64,000 nt of DNA from RGIG995 sp045542115 (GTDB lineage Bacteria; Bacillota; Clostridia; Oscillospirales; UBA644). The stretch covers positions 62,001 to 126,000 of the forward strand of contig JAZQKK010000019.1 of NCBI GenBank assembly GCA_045542115.1, read 5' to 3'. Positions 33,077-40,579 of the stretch are shown in pieces. The notes under the pieces were generated by a model, which saw only the letters and a program-made list of their open reading frames with translations, was not told where the DNA came from and did not search any database. Positions within the stretch are counted from its first letter, which is position 1; the number at the start of each line of letters is the position of its first letter. Made by a program: the position numbers and the translations under genes.

Positions 33077-35647
33077 ATGGACAAACTGTTTCAGGAATGT
33101 TACACTTCCCGGCTGAATGAGACCGGCTATATGCTCCCCTTCTTTTGGCAACACGGGGAAGACCGGGAAACGCTGACGGCAGAAATGGAAGCCATCCGCA
33201 AAAGCGGTGCCAACGAATTTTGCGTGGAAAGCCGCACCCATCCCCAATTTGGAGAAGAGCAGTGGTTTGAAGATTTCCAATTCATCTTGGAATACGCCCG
33301 GCAACGGGGAATGCGGGTCTGGCTTTTGGACGATAAACAATTCCCCACCGGATACGCCAACGGCTACATCGACAAACTTCCCGCCGATTCCCCCCTTCGC
33401 CGAACCGATTTGCGGTTGGATTACCGGGATTTTGTGGGTCCCACCCGGCACACCCGCATTCCCACGGTCCTACGCAAAGACCGGGAGAGCTTTGTTTCGG
33501 TTACAGCGTGGAAGCGGGAGGAAGATTTTCGCACCGTCCAAGGGGAACCGGTGGATTTGACCGATAAAATCGGCACCGACGGATTGTTGGATTGGGACGT
33601 TCCCGAAGGCGTTTGGAGAATCTATTACGTCATTCGCACCCCTCATACCACCTACCGGGGGCATTATATTGATATGCTCAACCCCGATTCCTGCAAAGCG
33701 ATGATCGAGGCGGTCTATCAGCCCCATTACGAACGGTTTAAAGCATATTTCGGCAACACCTTCCGAGGCTTTTTCTCCGACGAGCCGGGATTTGAGAACT
33801 CCCACAGTTCCTACCACGATACCGTGGGACAAGAAGGTCTGCAATTTCCCTGGAACGATGACCTTCCCCGCCGGATCGGAGATTCTCTCGGGATTTCTGC
33901 CCAGCAGATCGTCCGATATCTTCCCGCGTTGTGGCATACGTTACCGGGAATCGCTCCGGCGGTGCGGTGTGGCTATATGGACGCAGTCACCCGGTGTTAC
34001 GATGAAAATTTCTGCAAAATGATTGGCGATTGGTGTCGGGAACGAAAGGTTCTTTACATCGGTCACGTAATTGAAGACAACAACAGCCACCAACGGCTTG
34101 GCTTTTCCGCCGGCCACTATTTCCGGTCTCTGCGGGGACAGGATATGGCAGGGATTGACGTGGTATTGCATCAAATGCTGCCCAAGAACCCCGACGTCGT
34201 CCATACGGCAAAGTTATCCGGCCGTCTGGCAGAACCCCATTTCTTCTATTATCTGTTGGGGAAATTGGCGTCGTCGTTGGCGCACACCCATCCTCATATG
34301 GAAAACCGGGCGATGATTGAAATTTTCGGGGCCTTCGGCTTTGCCGCCGGCGTGGGACATATGAAATATATGGCAGACCATTTTCTGGCTTGCGGTCTGA
34401 ATCACTTTGTCCCCCACGCCTTCACCCCCAAATACCCCGACCCGGACTGCCCTCCCCATTTCCATTGCAACGGCTTGAATCCCCAAGAGCCGGCCTTCGG
34501 CAAATTGATTCGCTATATGCAAAAAATCGCCCGGCTCACCGACGAATCGGTACATAAAGCCGACGTTGCGGTGTTCTACAACGCGGAAGGGGAATGGACC
34601 GGCGGAGAAAACACCCTTTGTCAGGAAACCTGCACCCGCTTGACGAAAAATCAGATCGACTTTGACGTACTGCCGGAAGACATTCTCGCAACGGCAGAAG
34701 TCATCGACGGACGGCTGTCGGTCAACCAAGAAACCTATGGGGCGTTGATTGTTTCTTATTGCGAAATTCTCCCCGACGCCATTCTGGACACCTTTGCCCG
34801 GTTGAAAGCCGAAGGACTTCCCGTACTGTTTGAACAGTCCGCCCCCAAACGTTCCGCCTTGGGCAAAGATGCAAAAGAACTTCTGGGCGACGTTACGGTG
34901 GTTGCTCCCGAAGACCTCACCCAAACGTTGCGGAAAATGGGGTTGTACCACGTCACCGCAAAATCTCCCGTGCCCTACCTTCGCTCTTACCGGGTGGACC
35001 GAAACGAAACTTCCGTATACCTGTTGTTCAACGAAGGGATGGACGGAATCGACACCTTCGTCACCCTGGAACAGGGCGAAACTCCCGTCTTTTTCGACGT
35101 ATGGAACAACAAAGTCACCAAGCCGGAGTGCGACGAGACCGGTGCAATACGCCTTCAATTAGCCGGCGGAGAAGCCATCGTACTTCTTTGCGGAGAAGGA
35201 CGGGACGCTCTCCCCCACCGGTATGACCATCCGGCAAACGTCCCCCTCCCCGGCCCCTGGCACGTCTCGGTATCTCCCGTGGACGGTCCTTCGGCAGAAT
35301 GGGGAAAAATGGAAGAACTGCAACCCTTCAACGTGCCGGAAAATCTTCCGGATTTCGCCGGAACCCTTCGCTACGAAACGACCTTCTCCGCAACGGGGAA
35401 CGAAAAAACGCTGAATTTGGGAGCGGTGGGCGAAATTGCCACCGTCACCCTGAACGGCAAGCTCTGTGGCACCGCCGTGGCTTCTCCCTATCGCTTTGAC
35501 ATTGCAAAAGTTGTCCGAAAAGGCGACAACGTTCTCGTCGTGGAAGTGGTCAACAATCCCTATTTCCGGGAAAAAGCAAACGACCGATTCTCCGACTATC
35601 TGCCCCTTTCCGCGGGCGGACTTCTCGGACCCGTGATGATGGGATAA
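33077..35647 (+). CDS. Large intracellular glycoside hydrolase (GH106/rhamnosidase-like)
   Basis: An 856-residue, probably cytoplasmic enzyme without signal peptide. The N-terminal two-thirds look like a TIM-barrel catalytic region: VWLLDDKQFPTGYANG (about residues 78-93), FFSDEPGFEN (about 236-245) and GHVIEDNNSHQRLG (about 328-341) hold candidate carboxylates. The C-terminal part (about 755-856) resembles a jelly-roll galactose-binding domain with TVTLNGKLCGTA and an end seen in GH2/GH106-type proteins. I place it near alpha-L-rhamnosidase-like enzymes with moderate certainty. The ATG at 33077 has GGAG eight bases upstream; the ATG at 33071 is too close to that site. Confidence 0.72.
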   Translation: MDKLFQECYTSRLNETGYMLPFFWQHGEDRETLTAEMEAIRKSGANEFCVESRTHPQFGEEQWFEDFQFILEYARQRGMRVWLLDDKQFPTGYANGYIDKLPADSPLRRTDLRLDYRDFVGPTRHTRIPTVLRKDRESFVSVTAWKREEDFRTVQGEPVDLTDKIGTDGLLDWDVPEGVWRIYYVIRTPHTTYRGHYIDMLNPDSCKAMIEAVYQPHYERFKAYFGNTFRGFFSDEPGFENSHSSYHDTVGQEGLQFPWNDDLPRRIGDSLGISAQQIVRYLPALWHTLPGIAPAVRCGYMDAVTRCYDENFCKMIGDWCRERKVLYIGHVIEDNNSHQRLGFSAGHYFRSLRGQDMAGIDVVLHQMLPKNPDVVHTAKLSGRLAEPHFFYYLLGKLASSLAHTHPHMENRAMIEIFGAFGFAAGVGHMKYMADHFLACGLNHFVPHAFTPKYPDPDCPPHFHCNGLNPQEPAFGKLIRYMQKIARLTDESVHKADVAVFYNAEGEWTGGENTLCQETCTRLTKNQIDFDVLPEDILATAEVIDGRLSVNQETYGALIVSYCEILPDAILDTFARLKAEGLPVLFEQSAPKRSALGKDAKELLGDVTVVAPEDLTQTLRKMGLYHVTAKSPVPYLRSYRVDRNETSVYLLFNEGMDGIDTFVTLEQGETPVFFDVWNNKVTKPECDETGAIRLQLAGGEAIVLLCGEGRDALPHRYDHPANVPLPGPWHVSVSPVDGPSAEWGKMEELQPFNVPENLPDFAGTLRYETTFSATGNEKTLNLGAVGEIATVTLNGKLCGTAVASPYRFDIAKVVRKGDNVLVVEVVNNPYFREKANDRFSDYLPLSAGGLLGPVMMG

Positions 35648-35654
35648 AAAAATA

Positions 35655-35701
35655 TAAAAATGCCGTCCTTGGGAAATACTATGCTCAAAGGACGGTGTTT
35701 T
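35655..35701 (+). terminator. Terminator-like hairpin that also holds the next ribosome site
   Basis: CCGTCCTT (35662-35669) pairs with AAGGACGG (35687-35694); flanking A and T runs extend the stem to about 15 pairs with two G-T pairs. A T-run follows, so it can end the glycosidase transcript. The ATG of the next gene begins at 35703, and the only ribosome-site-like bases (AAAGGA) are in the 3' arm. Confidence 0.72.
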
Positions 35702-35702
35702 T

Positions 35703-36092
35703 ATGGAACTTATTTTCTATTTATTTGCCTTTTGGCTGGGTGGAACTTTGTATCAGACCCTGGAATTGTGGTGGCGCAGGCGGACCCACTGGTCGATGTT
35801 TTTCGCCGGAGGGCTTTGTGCTGTGCTGTTGCAGTTGTTGTGCAACGGCATCTTTGTGGCCTTACCCCTGCTGGTCCGATGCCTTTTAGGGGCAGTCATC
35901 ATCACCGGGGTGGAATTCTCCTTCGGATGCGTAGTCAACCTGAAAATGGGATGGAACGTGTGGGATTATTCCCAAGTAAAGGGAAACGTTTTAGGACAGA
36001 TCTGCCCTTACTTTTCCGCCCTTTGGTGCGTTCTCTCCCTTCCGGCCATTCTGCTGTTGGACGTTTTTCATCAGATGATCGTGATAGGATAA
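35703..36092 (+). CDS. CmpB-like (ABC-transporter type IV family) membrane protein
   Basis: A 129-residue membrane protein with four predicted helices. The pattern YQTLELWWRRRTHWSMFFAGGLCA, then GAVIITGVEFSFGCVVNLKMGWNVWDYSQVKGNVLGQICPYFSALW, matches the family labelled putative ABC-transporter type IV (ABC_trans_CmpB) in Clostridia. The biochemical role is unknown. No ribosome site stands free upstream; AAAGGA is inside the hairpin before the ATG, so translation is probably weak or conditional. It converges with a DegV gene. Confidence 0.82.
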   Translation: MELIFYLFAFWLGGTLYQTLELWWRRRTHWSMFFAGGLCAVLLQLLCNGIFVALPLLVRCLLGAVIITGVEFSFGCVVNLKMGWNVWDYSQVKGNVLGQICPYFSALWCVLSLPAILLLDVFHQMIVIG

Positions 36093-36101
36093 GAGAACGG
36101 C

Positions 36102-36269
36102 GTTCTTTCTTTTCGCGAGAAGAAAGAACCAAAGAAAAGCTGAGGCCGGCGGAAATCCTTCCGCCGGTGTAAATTTTAATTATCTCTTTTTTTCCGGCGA
36201 ATGAAATTCGCCGAACTTGGCTTTTCTTTCTTGGTTCTTCTTTCTTTTCTCCCGAAAAGAAAGAAGAAC
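36102..36269. repeat. Nested palindromic intergenic element, copy B
   Basis: Outer hairpin GTTCTTTCTTTTC-GC-GAGAAGAAAGAAC (36102-36129, one mismatch) is followed by long-range arms GAACCAAAGAAAAGC (about 36126-36140) and GCTTTTCTTTCTTGGTTC (36220-36237). These enclose CCGGCGGAA/TTCCGCCGG (36146-36167) and CGGCGAAT/ATTCGCCG (36195-36213). The closing hairpin has 16-base perfect arms (36234-36269, GTTCTTCTTTCTTTTC-TCCC-complement). It lies between two convergent genes and may also stop transcription. Confidence 0.78.
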
Positions 36270-36280
36270 ACCCCGTTCCC

Positions 36281-37168
36281 TCAATTTACCCGTTCGTCGC
36301 CCCAGAAGAATACGGCCACGGTGCCGGGGCCGGAGTGACTTCCGATGGTGGTGCCGATATCGTAAATTTCCGGCGTTCCGTTCAGGTTGGGGAATTTCGC
36401 CACGATCCGGTCCGCCACTTCCTTGGCGTCGTCGTAACAGGCGGAATGGCACAGATAGCATTTTCCGCTATAATTCAGCCGGTCGTCGGCCAATTCTTCC
36501 ATCCGGGCCACGGTTTCCGCAATCACTCTCTTTTTCCCGATGCATTTTTTCCGAGCCAACAATTTTCCTTCGTGGCTCACGTTCAGCAACGGACAAAGGT
36601 TCAAGGCCCCTCCAACGAATCCGGACACTTTTGAAACTCTCCCGCCGCGAACGAAATAGGTCAGATCGGTGGTAAAGAACCAATGGTGCATCCGCTTGCG
36701 GTTTTCTACGGCCCAATTTTTCAATTCATCCAGAGAATACCCCTCATCCCGCAGGTCCGCCAATTTATCCATTAAAAGACCGTACCCGGAGGAGGCGGCA
36801 AGGGAGTCCACGACTTCAATCTTCCGGTCAGGAAACTGCTCCCGCGCCATTTCCGCAGCAATTTGGGCAGATTGCACCGAGCCGGACAGTCCGGAAGACA
36901 GAGAAACGTGAAGAATATCTTTCCCCTGCTCCAAAAACTTGGTAAAATACGCCAGATACTCTGTGGCGTTGATTTGAGAGGTCTTGGTCTCAATCCCATC
37001 TTCCATCGCCTTGTAAAAATCAGCGAAGGGGATAGTCTGCCCCAAATCATCGGGGTACTGTTTTCCACCCAAAAAGTAATGGAAGCAAATGTATTCAATG
37101 TTTCGTTGTTCGAAACGTTCTTTGGTAAGGTCTGCCGTAGAACAGCAGCTTAATACGTACTGACTCAT
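36281..37168 (-). CDS. DegV family protein, second copy
   Basis: A 295-residue DegV/FakB-like fatty-acid-binding protein. The signature HVSLSSGLSGSVQSAQIAA (about residues 86-104) holds the conserved S-G-S/T site. FVRGGRVSKVSGFVGGALNLCPLL is the second typical stretch, and the end SGPGTVAVFFWG is standard. The start at 37168 has AAGGAG upstream; 86 more codons in frame have no family character. It is divergent from an XRE regulator gene that may control it, and is not linked to fakA here. It likely delivers a different fatty acid to the same kinase. Confidence 0.92.
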   Translation of the reverse strand: MSQYVLSCCSTADLTKERFEQRNIEYICFHYFLGGKQYPDDLGQTIPFADFYKAMEDGIETKTSQINATEYLAYFTKFLEQGKDILHVSLSSGLSGSVQSAQIAAEMAREQFPDRKIEVVDSLAASSGYGLLMDKLADLRDEGYSLDELKNWAVENRKRMHHWFFTTDLTYFVRGGRVSKVSGFVGGALNLCPLLNVSHEGKLLARKKCIGKKRVIAETVARMEELADDRLNYSGKCYLCHSACYDDAKEVADRIVAKFPNLNGTPEIYDIGTTIGSHSGPGTVAVFFWGDERVN

Positions 37169-37199
37169 CCTTAGTCTCCTTGTGTTTTTTCTACCCTCT

Positions 37200-37228
37200 A
37201 TTGTACCCTGTTTTCGTAAAAAAAGCAA
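37200..37228 (-). promoter_or_regulatory. Promoter for the second degV gene
   Basis: TTGCTT-N17-TACAAT on the minus strand. A TTCTAC half-site (37189-37194, + strand) overlaps the expected transcription start, and a second half-site (37249-37254) lies just upstream of the -35 box. Confidence 0.68.
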
Positions 37229-37291
37229 CCTACCTTTTTCGTTTTTTCTTCTACCCTTTCTCCGCAATGCAGTAGAGTCGAAGAAAAGGCG

Positions 37292-37308
37292 TTCTACTCC
37301 CGGTAGAA
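37292..37308. promoter_or_regulatory. Palindromic operator-like site 1
   Basis: TTCTACTCCCGGTAGAA is a near-perfect palindrome that ends three bases before the TTGACA of the XRE gene promoter. With the second site at 37467-37483 and two half-sites by the degV promoter, it looks like the binding site of a dimeric regulator, most simply the adjacent XRE protein. Confidence 0.65.
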
Positions 37309-37311
37309 TCC

Positions 37312-37340
37312 TTGACAAACTCCCCAAAATATGATATAAT
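37312..37340 (+). promoter_or_regulatory. Consensus sigma-A promoter upstream of the XRE gene
   Basis: TTGACA-N17-TATAAT, both boxes perfect. The predicted start near 37347 gives a leader of about 165 bases before the ATG at 37513, long for a simple regulator gene. Confidence 0.9.
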
Positions 37341-37345
37341 AAAGA

Positions 37346-37411
37346 AAAAAGCTTAGGTCTGGCGGCAAAAACCCTGTCGAGCAACAGCGACCTGTTTTGT
37401 CTCTTTTTTAC
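37346..37411 (+). ncRNA. Candidate short structured transcript or leader
   Basis: The first 65 bases after the promoter can fold with AGGTC pairing GACCT around an inner CTGT/ACAG or GTCG/CGAC hairpin, and end at GTTTTGTCTCTTTTTT. This could be a small RNA or an attenuated leader of the XRE gene. It does not match a riboswitch class I know, and the stem just before the T-run is weak, so this is tentative. Confidence 0.3.
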
Positions 37412-37466
37412 CACCCCCTTCTCCAAATCCTATTTTTCTGATTCGGAGAGAATAAGAAACCCAACG

Positions 37467-37483
37467 TTCTACTCCGAGTAGAA
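37467..37483. promoter_or_regulatory. Palindromic operator-like site 2
   Basis: TTCTACTCCGAGTAGAA is a perfect palindrome around its central base, extended by G and C to 19 bases (37466-37484). It lies 29 bases before the XRE start codon, where a bound protein would block elongation, and it is the cleanest member of the site family. Confidence 0.7.
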
Positions 37484-37512
37484 CCCAAAAAAAGTGAAAG
37501 GAGCGTCGGAAT

Positions 37513-38103
37513 ATGGAAGATCTGAAACCAATCTTTGCCGCGAATCTGTCTGCCTTGCGGAAGAAAAAAGGATGGACGCAACTGGAATTGGCGGAGCGGC
37601 TGAACTACTCTGACAAGGCCGTTTCCAAGTGGGAACGGGGGGAATCTTTGCCCGACGTGACCATTCTGAAACAGATTTCCGACCTGTTTGAAGTTTCGGT
37701 AGACTATCTCTTGGTCTCAGACCACGAACCCACCGCCGTCCCGGTCTCGAAGCGGAAACGCCGCAATCGGGCAATGATTACCGGAATTTCTGCCGTCACC
37801 GTGTGGTTGATTGCTTCCATCGTTTACTTCTCGCTGGGATTTTTGGAATCGGTCACAGCCTGGTCGTGGATCACCTTTTTGGCCGCAGTTCCCGCGTGTT
37901 GCATCGTCGTTTTGGTGTTCAGCGCCTTGTGGTGGGGAAAACGCTGGTTGTTTACCACCGTTTCCATTTTGATCTGGTCGCTTTTGGCCTGTGCTTTTTT
38001 TGCCGTATATTTTTTGGCGCATTTGAATATCTGGCTGATTTTCGTCATCGGAATCCCGGCTCAGGTCATCGTCTTTTTGTGGGCGGGAATGAAGCGGGAA
38101 TAA
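37513..38103 (+). CDS. XRE-family regulator with C-terminal membrane segments
   Basis: A 196-residue protein with an N-terminal Cro/C1-type helix-turn-helix (residues 7-62: LSALRKKKGWTQLELAERLNYSDKAVSKWERGESLPD), a short basic linker (KRKRRNR), and three or four hydrophobic helices (about 85-190). Such membrane-tied XRE proteins are common in Firmicutes and probably sense envelope or membrane state. Two palindromes sit in its promoter region, suggesting autoregulation. The divergent partner is degV. AAAGGAG precedes the ATG by a suitable distance. Confidence 0.9.
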   Translation: MEDLKPIFAANLSALRKKKGWTQLELAERLNYSDKAVSKWERGESLPDVTILKQISDLFEVSVDYLLVSDHEPTAVPVSKRKRRNRAMITGISAVTVWLIASIVYFSLGFLESVTAWSWITFLAAVPACCIVVLVFSALWWGKRWLFTTVSILIWSLLACAFFAVYFLAHLNIWLIFVIGIPAQVIVFLWAGMKRE

Positions 38104-38155
38104 CGAGGATAAACCCGTACAGACGGGGGACGATAAAAGAAAAGGAGTTACGGTT

Positions 38156-38356
38156 ATGGCCATTCGGTTAAACGAAGACAAAGAACTTGTGGCACAAATC
38201 AAAGAGGGACTGAAAGCAAAGGGGGGCTATTGCCCCTGTCGGCTGGAAAAGACCGAAGATACGAAATGCATCTGCAAAGAATTCCGGGAACAGATGGCAG
38301 ACCCGGATTTTGAGGGATATTGCCATTGTCTGCTTTATTACAAATCCAAAGATTGA
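38156..38356 (+). CDS. Ferredoxin-thioredoxin reductase catalytic-subunit-like protein
   Basis: A 66-residue protein with the three C-x-C pairs of the ferredoxin:thioredoxin reductase catalytic chain: CPC (Cys26, Cys28), CIC (Cys38, Cys40) and CHC (Cys56, Cys58). In known FTR, four of these hold a 4Fe-4S cluster and two form the redox disulfide that reduces thioredoxin. It is shorter than plant FTR-beta and lacks a variable subunit next to it. A thioredoxin gene starts 12 bases later, so the pair should pass electrons from ferredoxin to thioredoxin without NADPH. AAAGGAG precedes the ATG. Confidence 0.9.
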   Translation: MAIRLNEDKELVAQIKEGLKAKGGYCPCRLEKTEDTKCICKEFREQMADPDFEGYCHCLLYYKSKD

Positions 38357-38368
38357 GAGGACGTTATT

Positions 38369-38674
38369 ATGGTACAAGTGATTACGAAAGACAACTTTGA
38401 AGCATTGGTATTGAAGAGCGAAAAACCCGTTCTTCTGGACTTTTGGGCGGTTTGGTGCGGTCCTTGCCGGATGATGGCTCCCACGGTGGAACAAATCGCA
38501 GAAGAAAACCCGGATTTATTGGTGGGCAAGATCAACGTAGACGAGGAACCGGAATTAGCGCAAGCCTTTCAAATTTCTTCTATTCCCACGTTGGTGGCGT
38601 TAAAAGACGGTGCCGTAGTGGGACAGACCGTGGGTGTGCAATCCAAGGAAAAGGTTCTGGCGTTGGTGCAGTAA
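38369..38674 (+). CDS. trxA: Thioredoxin
   Basis: A 101-residue classical thioredoxin. The active site is WCGPC with Cys30 and Cys33 after the standard VLLDFWA strand. The cis-proline segment SSIPTLVALKDG and the tail GVQSKEKVLALV are typical. It is coupled to the FTR-like gene just upstream, an arrangement that suggests ferredoxin-driven reduction. GAGAGGA before the ATG provides the ribosome site. Confidence 0.97.
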   Translation: MVQVITKDNFEALVLKSEKPVLLDFWAVWCGPCRMMAPTVEQIAEENPDLLVGKINVDEEPELAQAFQISSIPTLVALKDGAVVGQTVGVQSKEKVLALVQ

Positions 38675-38725
38675 AGAAAAATCCTTAAAGTTTTCTTAAA
38701 AATGGTACTTTTTTGTAAAAGGGAC

Positions 38726-38754
38726 TTGAATTCTCTAAAATAATCCATTATAAT
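38726..38754 (+). promoter_or_regulatory. Promoter for the small membrane-protein gene
   Basis: TTGAAT-N17-TATAAT, about 45 bases before the ATG at 38799. Confidence 0.78.
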
Positions 38755-38798
38755 AAAAACACAACACACAACATTTTTTTGTAAAGGAGGCGTTTTGG

Positions 38799-39083
38799 AT
38801 GAAATTTCTCGAAGCCGCAACCAAATGGAAAGCATTTTTCGACCTATTTGGCAAGAAAAATTCCAATGACACCGACAGCAACTCCGGGAAAGGCAAGCGT
38901 ATCGCCTTGATTTTGTCCCTGGTTCTGGCCGGGGTGGTGCTTTTGGTGGGGGCGGCCCTGTTGGTCCGCAAACTGAAACAGCGCCGACTGGAAAAAGAGG
39001 CGGAAAAGGCGCTGGACGATTATTATTCCACCGACTTTGACGCCGACGAATACGCCGACGAAGACGAAGAAGAAATCGAATAA
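38799..39083 (+). CDS. Small single-pass membrane protein with acidic tail
   Basis: A 94-residue protein of unknown function. It has an N-terminal amphipathic part (about residues 1-30), one transmembrane helix (about 35-56, IALILSLVLAGVVLLVGAALLV), a basic stop-transfer (RKLKQRR) and an acidic C-terminal tail rich in Asp and Glu ending near EEEIE. AAAGGAGG lies upstream at ideal spacing. It has its own promoter and terminator, so it is an independent and probably well-expressed gene. No family was recognised. Confidence 0.78.
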   Translation: MKFLEAATKWKAFFDLFGKKNSNDTDSNSGKGKRIALILSLVLAGVVLLVGAALLVRKLKQRRLEKEAEKALDDYYSTDFDADEYADEDEEEIE

Positions 39084-39086
39084 AGC

Positions 39087-39120
39087 GAACCGGCGGAGAA
39101 TCTCTCCGCCGGTTCTTCTT
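39087..39120 (+). terminator. Intrinsic terminator of the small membrane-protein gene
   Basis: GAACCGGCGGAGA and its exact complement form a 13-base-pair stem with a three-base loop, followed by TTCTTTTATTCTTT. The GAACC/CCGGCGGA words also occur in the nested palindromic elements. Confidence 0.9.
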
Positions 39121-39136
39121 TTATTCTTTTGAGCTG

Positions 39137-40456
39137 TTAGTGATACTTGGGCAGGTAGTCCCCGTGGGCGACGATGAGATCGTCCACCATCTTCTTGATG
39201 GTATCGATGTCCAGTTCGCTTGCGGTGTGGGGGTCGAGCATTGCGGCTTGGTAGATGTGTTCCAGTTTCCGGGTCTTAGCTGCTTCGATGGTCAGCAGTT
39301 GAACGTTGACGTTGGTCATATTCATTGCAGCACACTGTACGGGCAGAGCTCCCACGTGGCAACCGTGAACGCCGTAGGCATCCACAAGGCAGGGAACTTC
39401 TACGCAAGCTTCGGCGGGCAGGTTGGTGATAAGGCCGTTGTTCAGCACGTTCCCGCCGATCTTGTAAGGATTGCCGGTGACGATGGCTTCCATAATGTGA
39501 GAAGCGTATTCTCTGGAACGCTTGTGCTCCTTTACGCCGTTTTCCAGCAGTTCTGCATATTCCTTCTTCCAGCCGTTGATCTGATTGACACAGCGGCGGG
39601 GATATTCATCCAGAGGAATGTTGTATTTTTCAATCAATTCGGGGTACTTGCTCTTAATGTAGAACATATTGTACTCCGCGTTGTGTTCGCTGGATTCGGT
39701 GCAATAGTAACCGAAGTTCTTGATGTATTCCAAGCGGACTTTGTTCTTACATTCGGGATCGTTGATCTTTTCGTCAATCTTAGACTTGATTTCGGGGTAC
39801 ATATCTACGCCGTTCTTGTCCTTCAATTCCAACAACCAAGCCATATGGTTGATACCGGCAATCAGTTCTTTTGCCCCTTCCAGACGGGCCGTATCCATTT
39901 CCAACGTCTTAAACAGCGATTCGGAGCAAACCTGAACGCTATGGCAAAGACCCACGGTTTTTACACCGGTGTACCGTTGCATATAACCGGTCAGCATCGC
40001 CATCGGGTTGGTGTAGTTCAGGAAGAGAGCGTCAGGGCAAACTTCTTCCATATCTTTGGCAAAATCGTCCATCACGGGGATGGTGCGAAGGGCGCGCATA
40101 ATCCCGCCGATGCCCAAAGTATCTGCGATGGTCTGACGCAAGCCGTATTTCTTGGGAACTTCAAAGTCGATGATGGTGCAGGGGTCGTAAAGACCGACCT
40201 GAATGGCGTTGACGACAAAATCGGCACCTCTCAGCGCCTCTTTCCGGTTTTCAACCCCAAGATAGCACTCAATCTTTCCGTAGCCACCCATCGTTTTCCG
40301 CATTGCTTCCAGGATGGTCTGGCTTTCTTTCAACCGCTCCCCGTCAATGTCATACAGGGCAAAGGTGCTGTCCCGCAACACTTCGGAGCACATACAGTCC
40401 CCGATAACGTTCCGGGCAAATACGGTGCTGCCCGCACCCATAAAAGTCAGTTTCAT
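39137..40456 (-). CDS. GH4 family alpha-galactosidase/glucosidase (NAD- and Mn-dependent)
   Basis: A 439-residue family 4 glycosidase that cleaves alpha-galactosides or alpha-glucosides by an oxidation-elimination route using NAD. The dinucleotide site MGAGSTVFARNVIGD begins the protein (Gly7-x-Gly9-Ser10), and the metal-binding cysteine is Cys171 in GLCHSVQ. NYTNPMAMLTGYMQ and the later GNVLNNGLITNLP are typical of the alpha-galactosidase-like branch. The start at 40456 has AGGAGG upstream; a 52-codon extension reads through the control region. It is divergent from an AraC regulator, as in melibiose loci. Confidence 0.93.
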   Translation of the reverse strand: MKLTFMGAGSTVFARNVIGDCMCSEVLRDSTFALYDIDGERLKESQTILEAMRKTMGGYGKIECYLGVENRKEALRGADFVVNAIQVGLYDPCTIIDFEVPKKYGLRQTIADTLGIGGIMRALRTIPVMDDFAKDMEEVCPDALFLNYTNPMAMLTGYMQRYTGVKTVGLCHSVQVCSESLFKTLEMDTARLEGAKELIAGINHMAWLLELKDKNGVDMYPEIKSKIDEKINDPECKNKVRLEYIKNFGYYCTESSEHNAEYNMFYIKSKYPELIEKYNIPLDEYPRRCVNQINGWKKEYAELLENGVKEHKRSREYASHIMEAIVTGNPYKIGGNVLNNGLITNLPAEACVEVPCLVDAYGVHGCHVGALPVQCAAMNMTNVNVQLLTIEAAKTRKLEHIYQAAMLDPHTASELDIDTIKKMVDDLIVAHGDYLPKYH

Positions 40457-40579
40457 CACAAATCCTCCTAAAATAGATTTTTGTTGGTTTGTTACTTTTA
40501 TTTTAACAGAAAATTCAAAGTTTTTCCATTGCTTTTTGTGATAAAAACTTGTATATTTGTTGGTAGAGAGGTGTTGATT

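Noticed and set aside
36281..37426. Long form of the second DegV starting at 37426
   Set aside because: The first 86 codons cross the promoter and operator region and carry no DegV similarity; AAGGAG marks the start at 37168.
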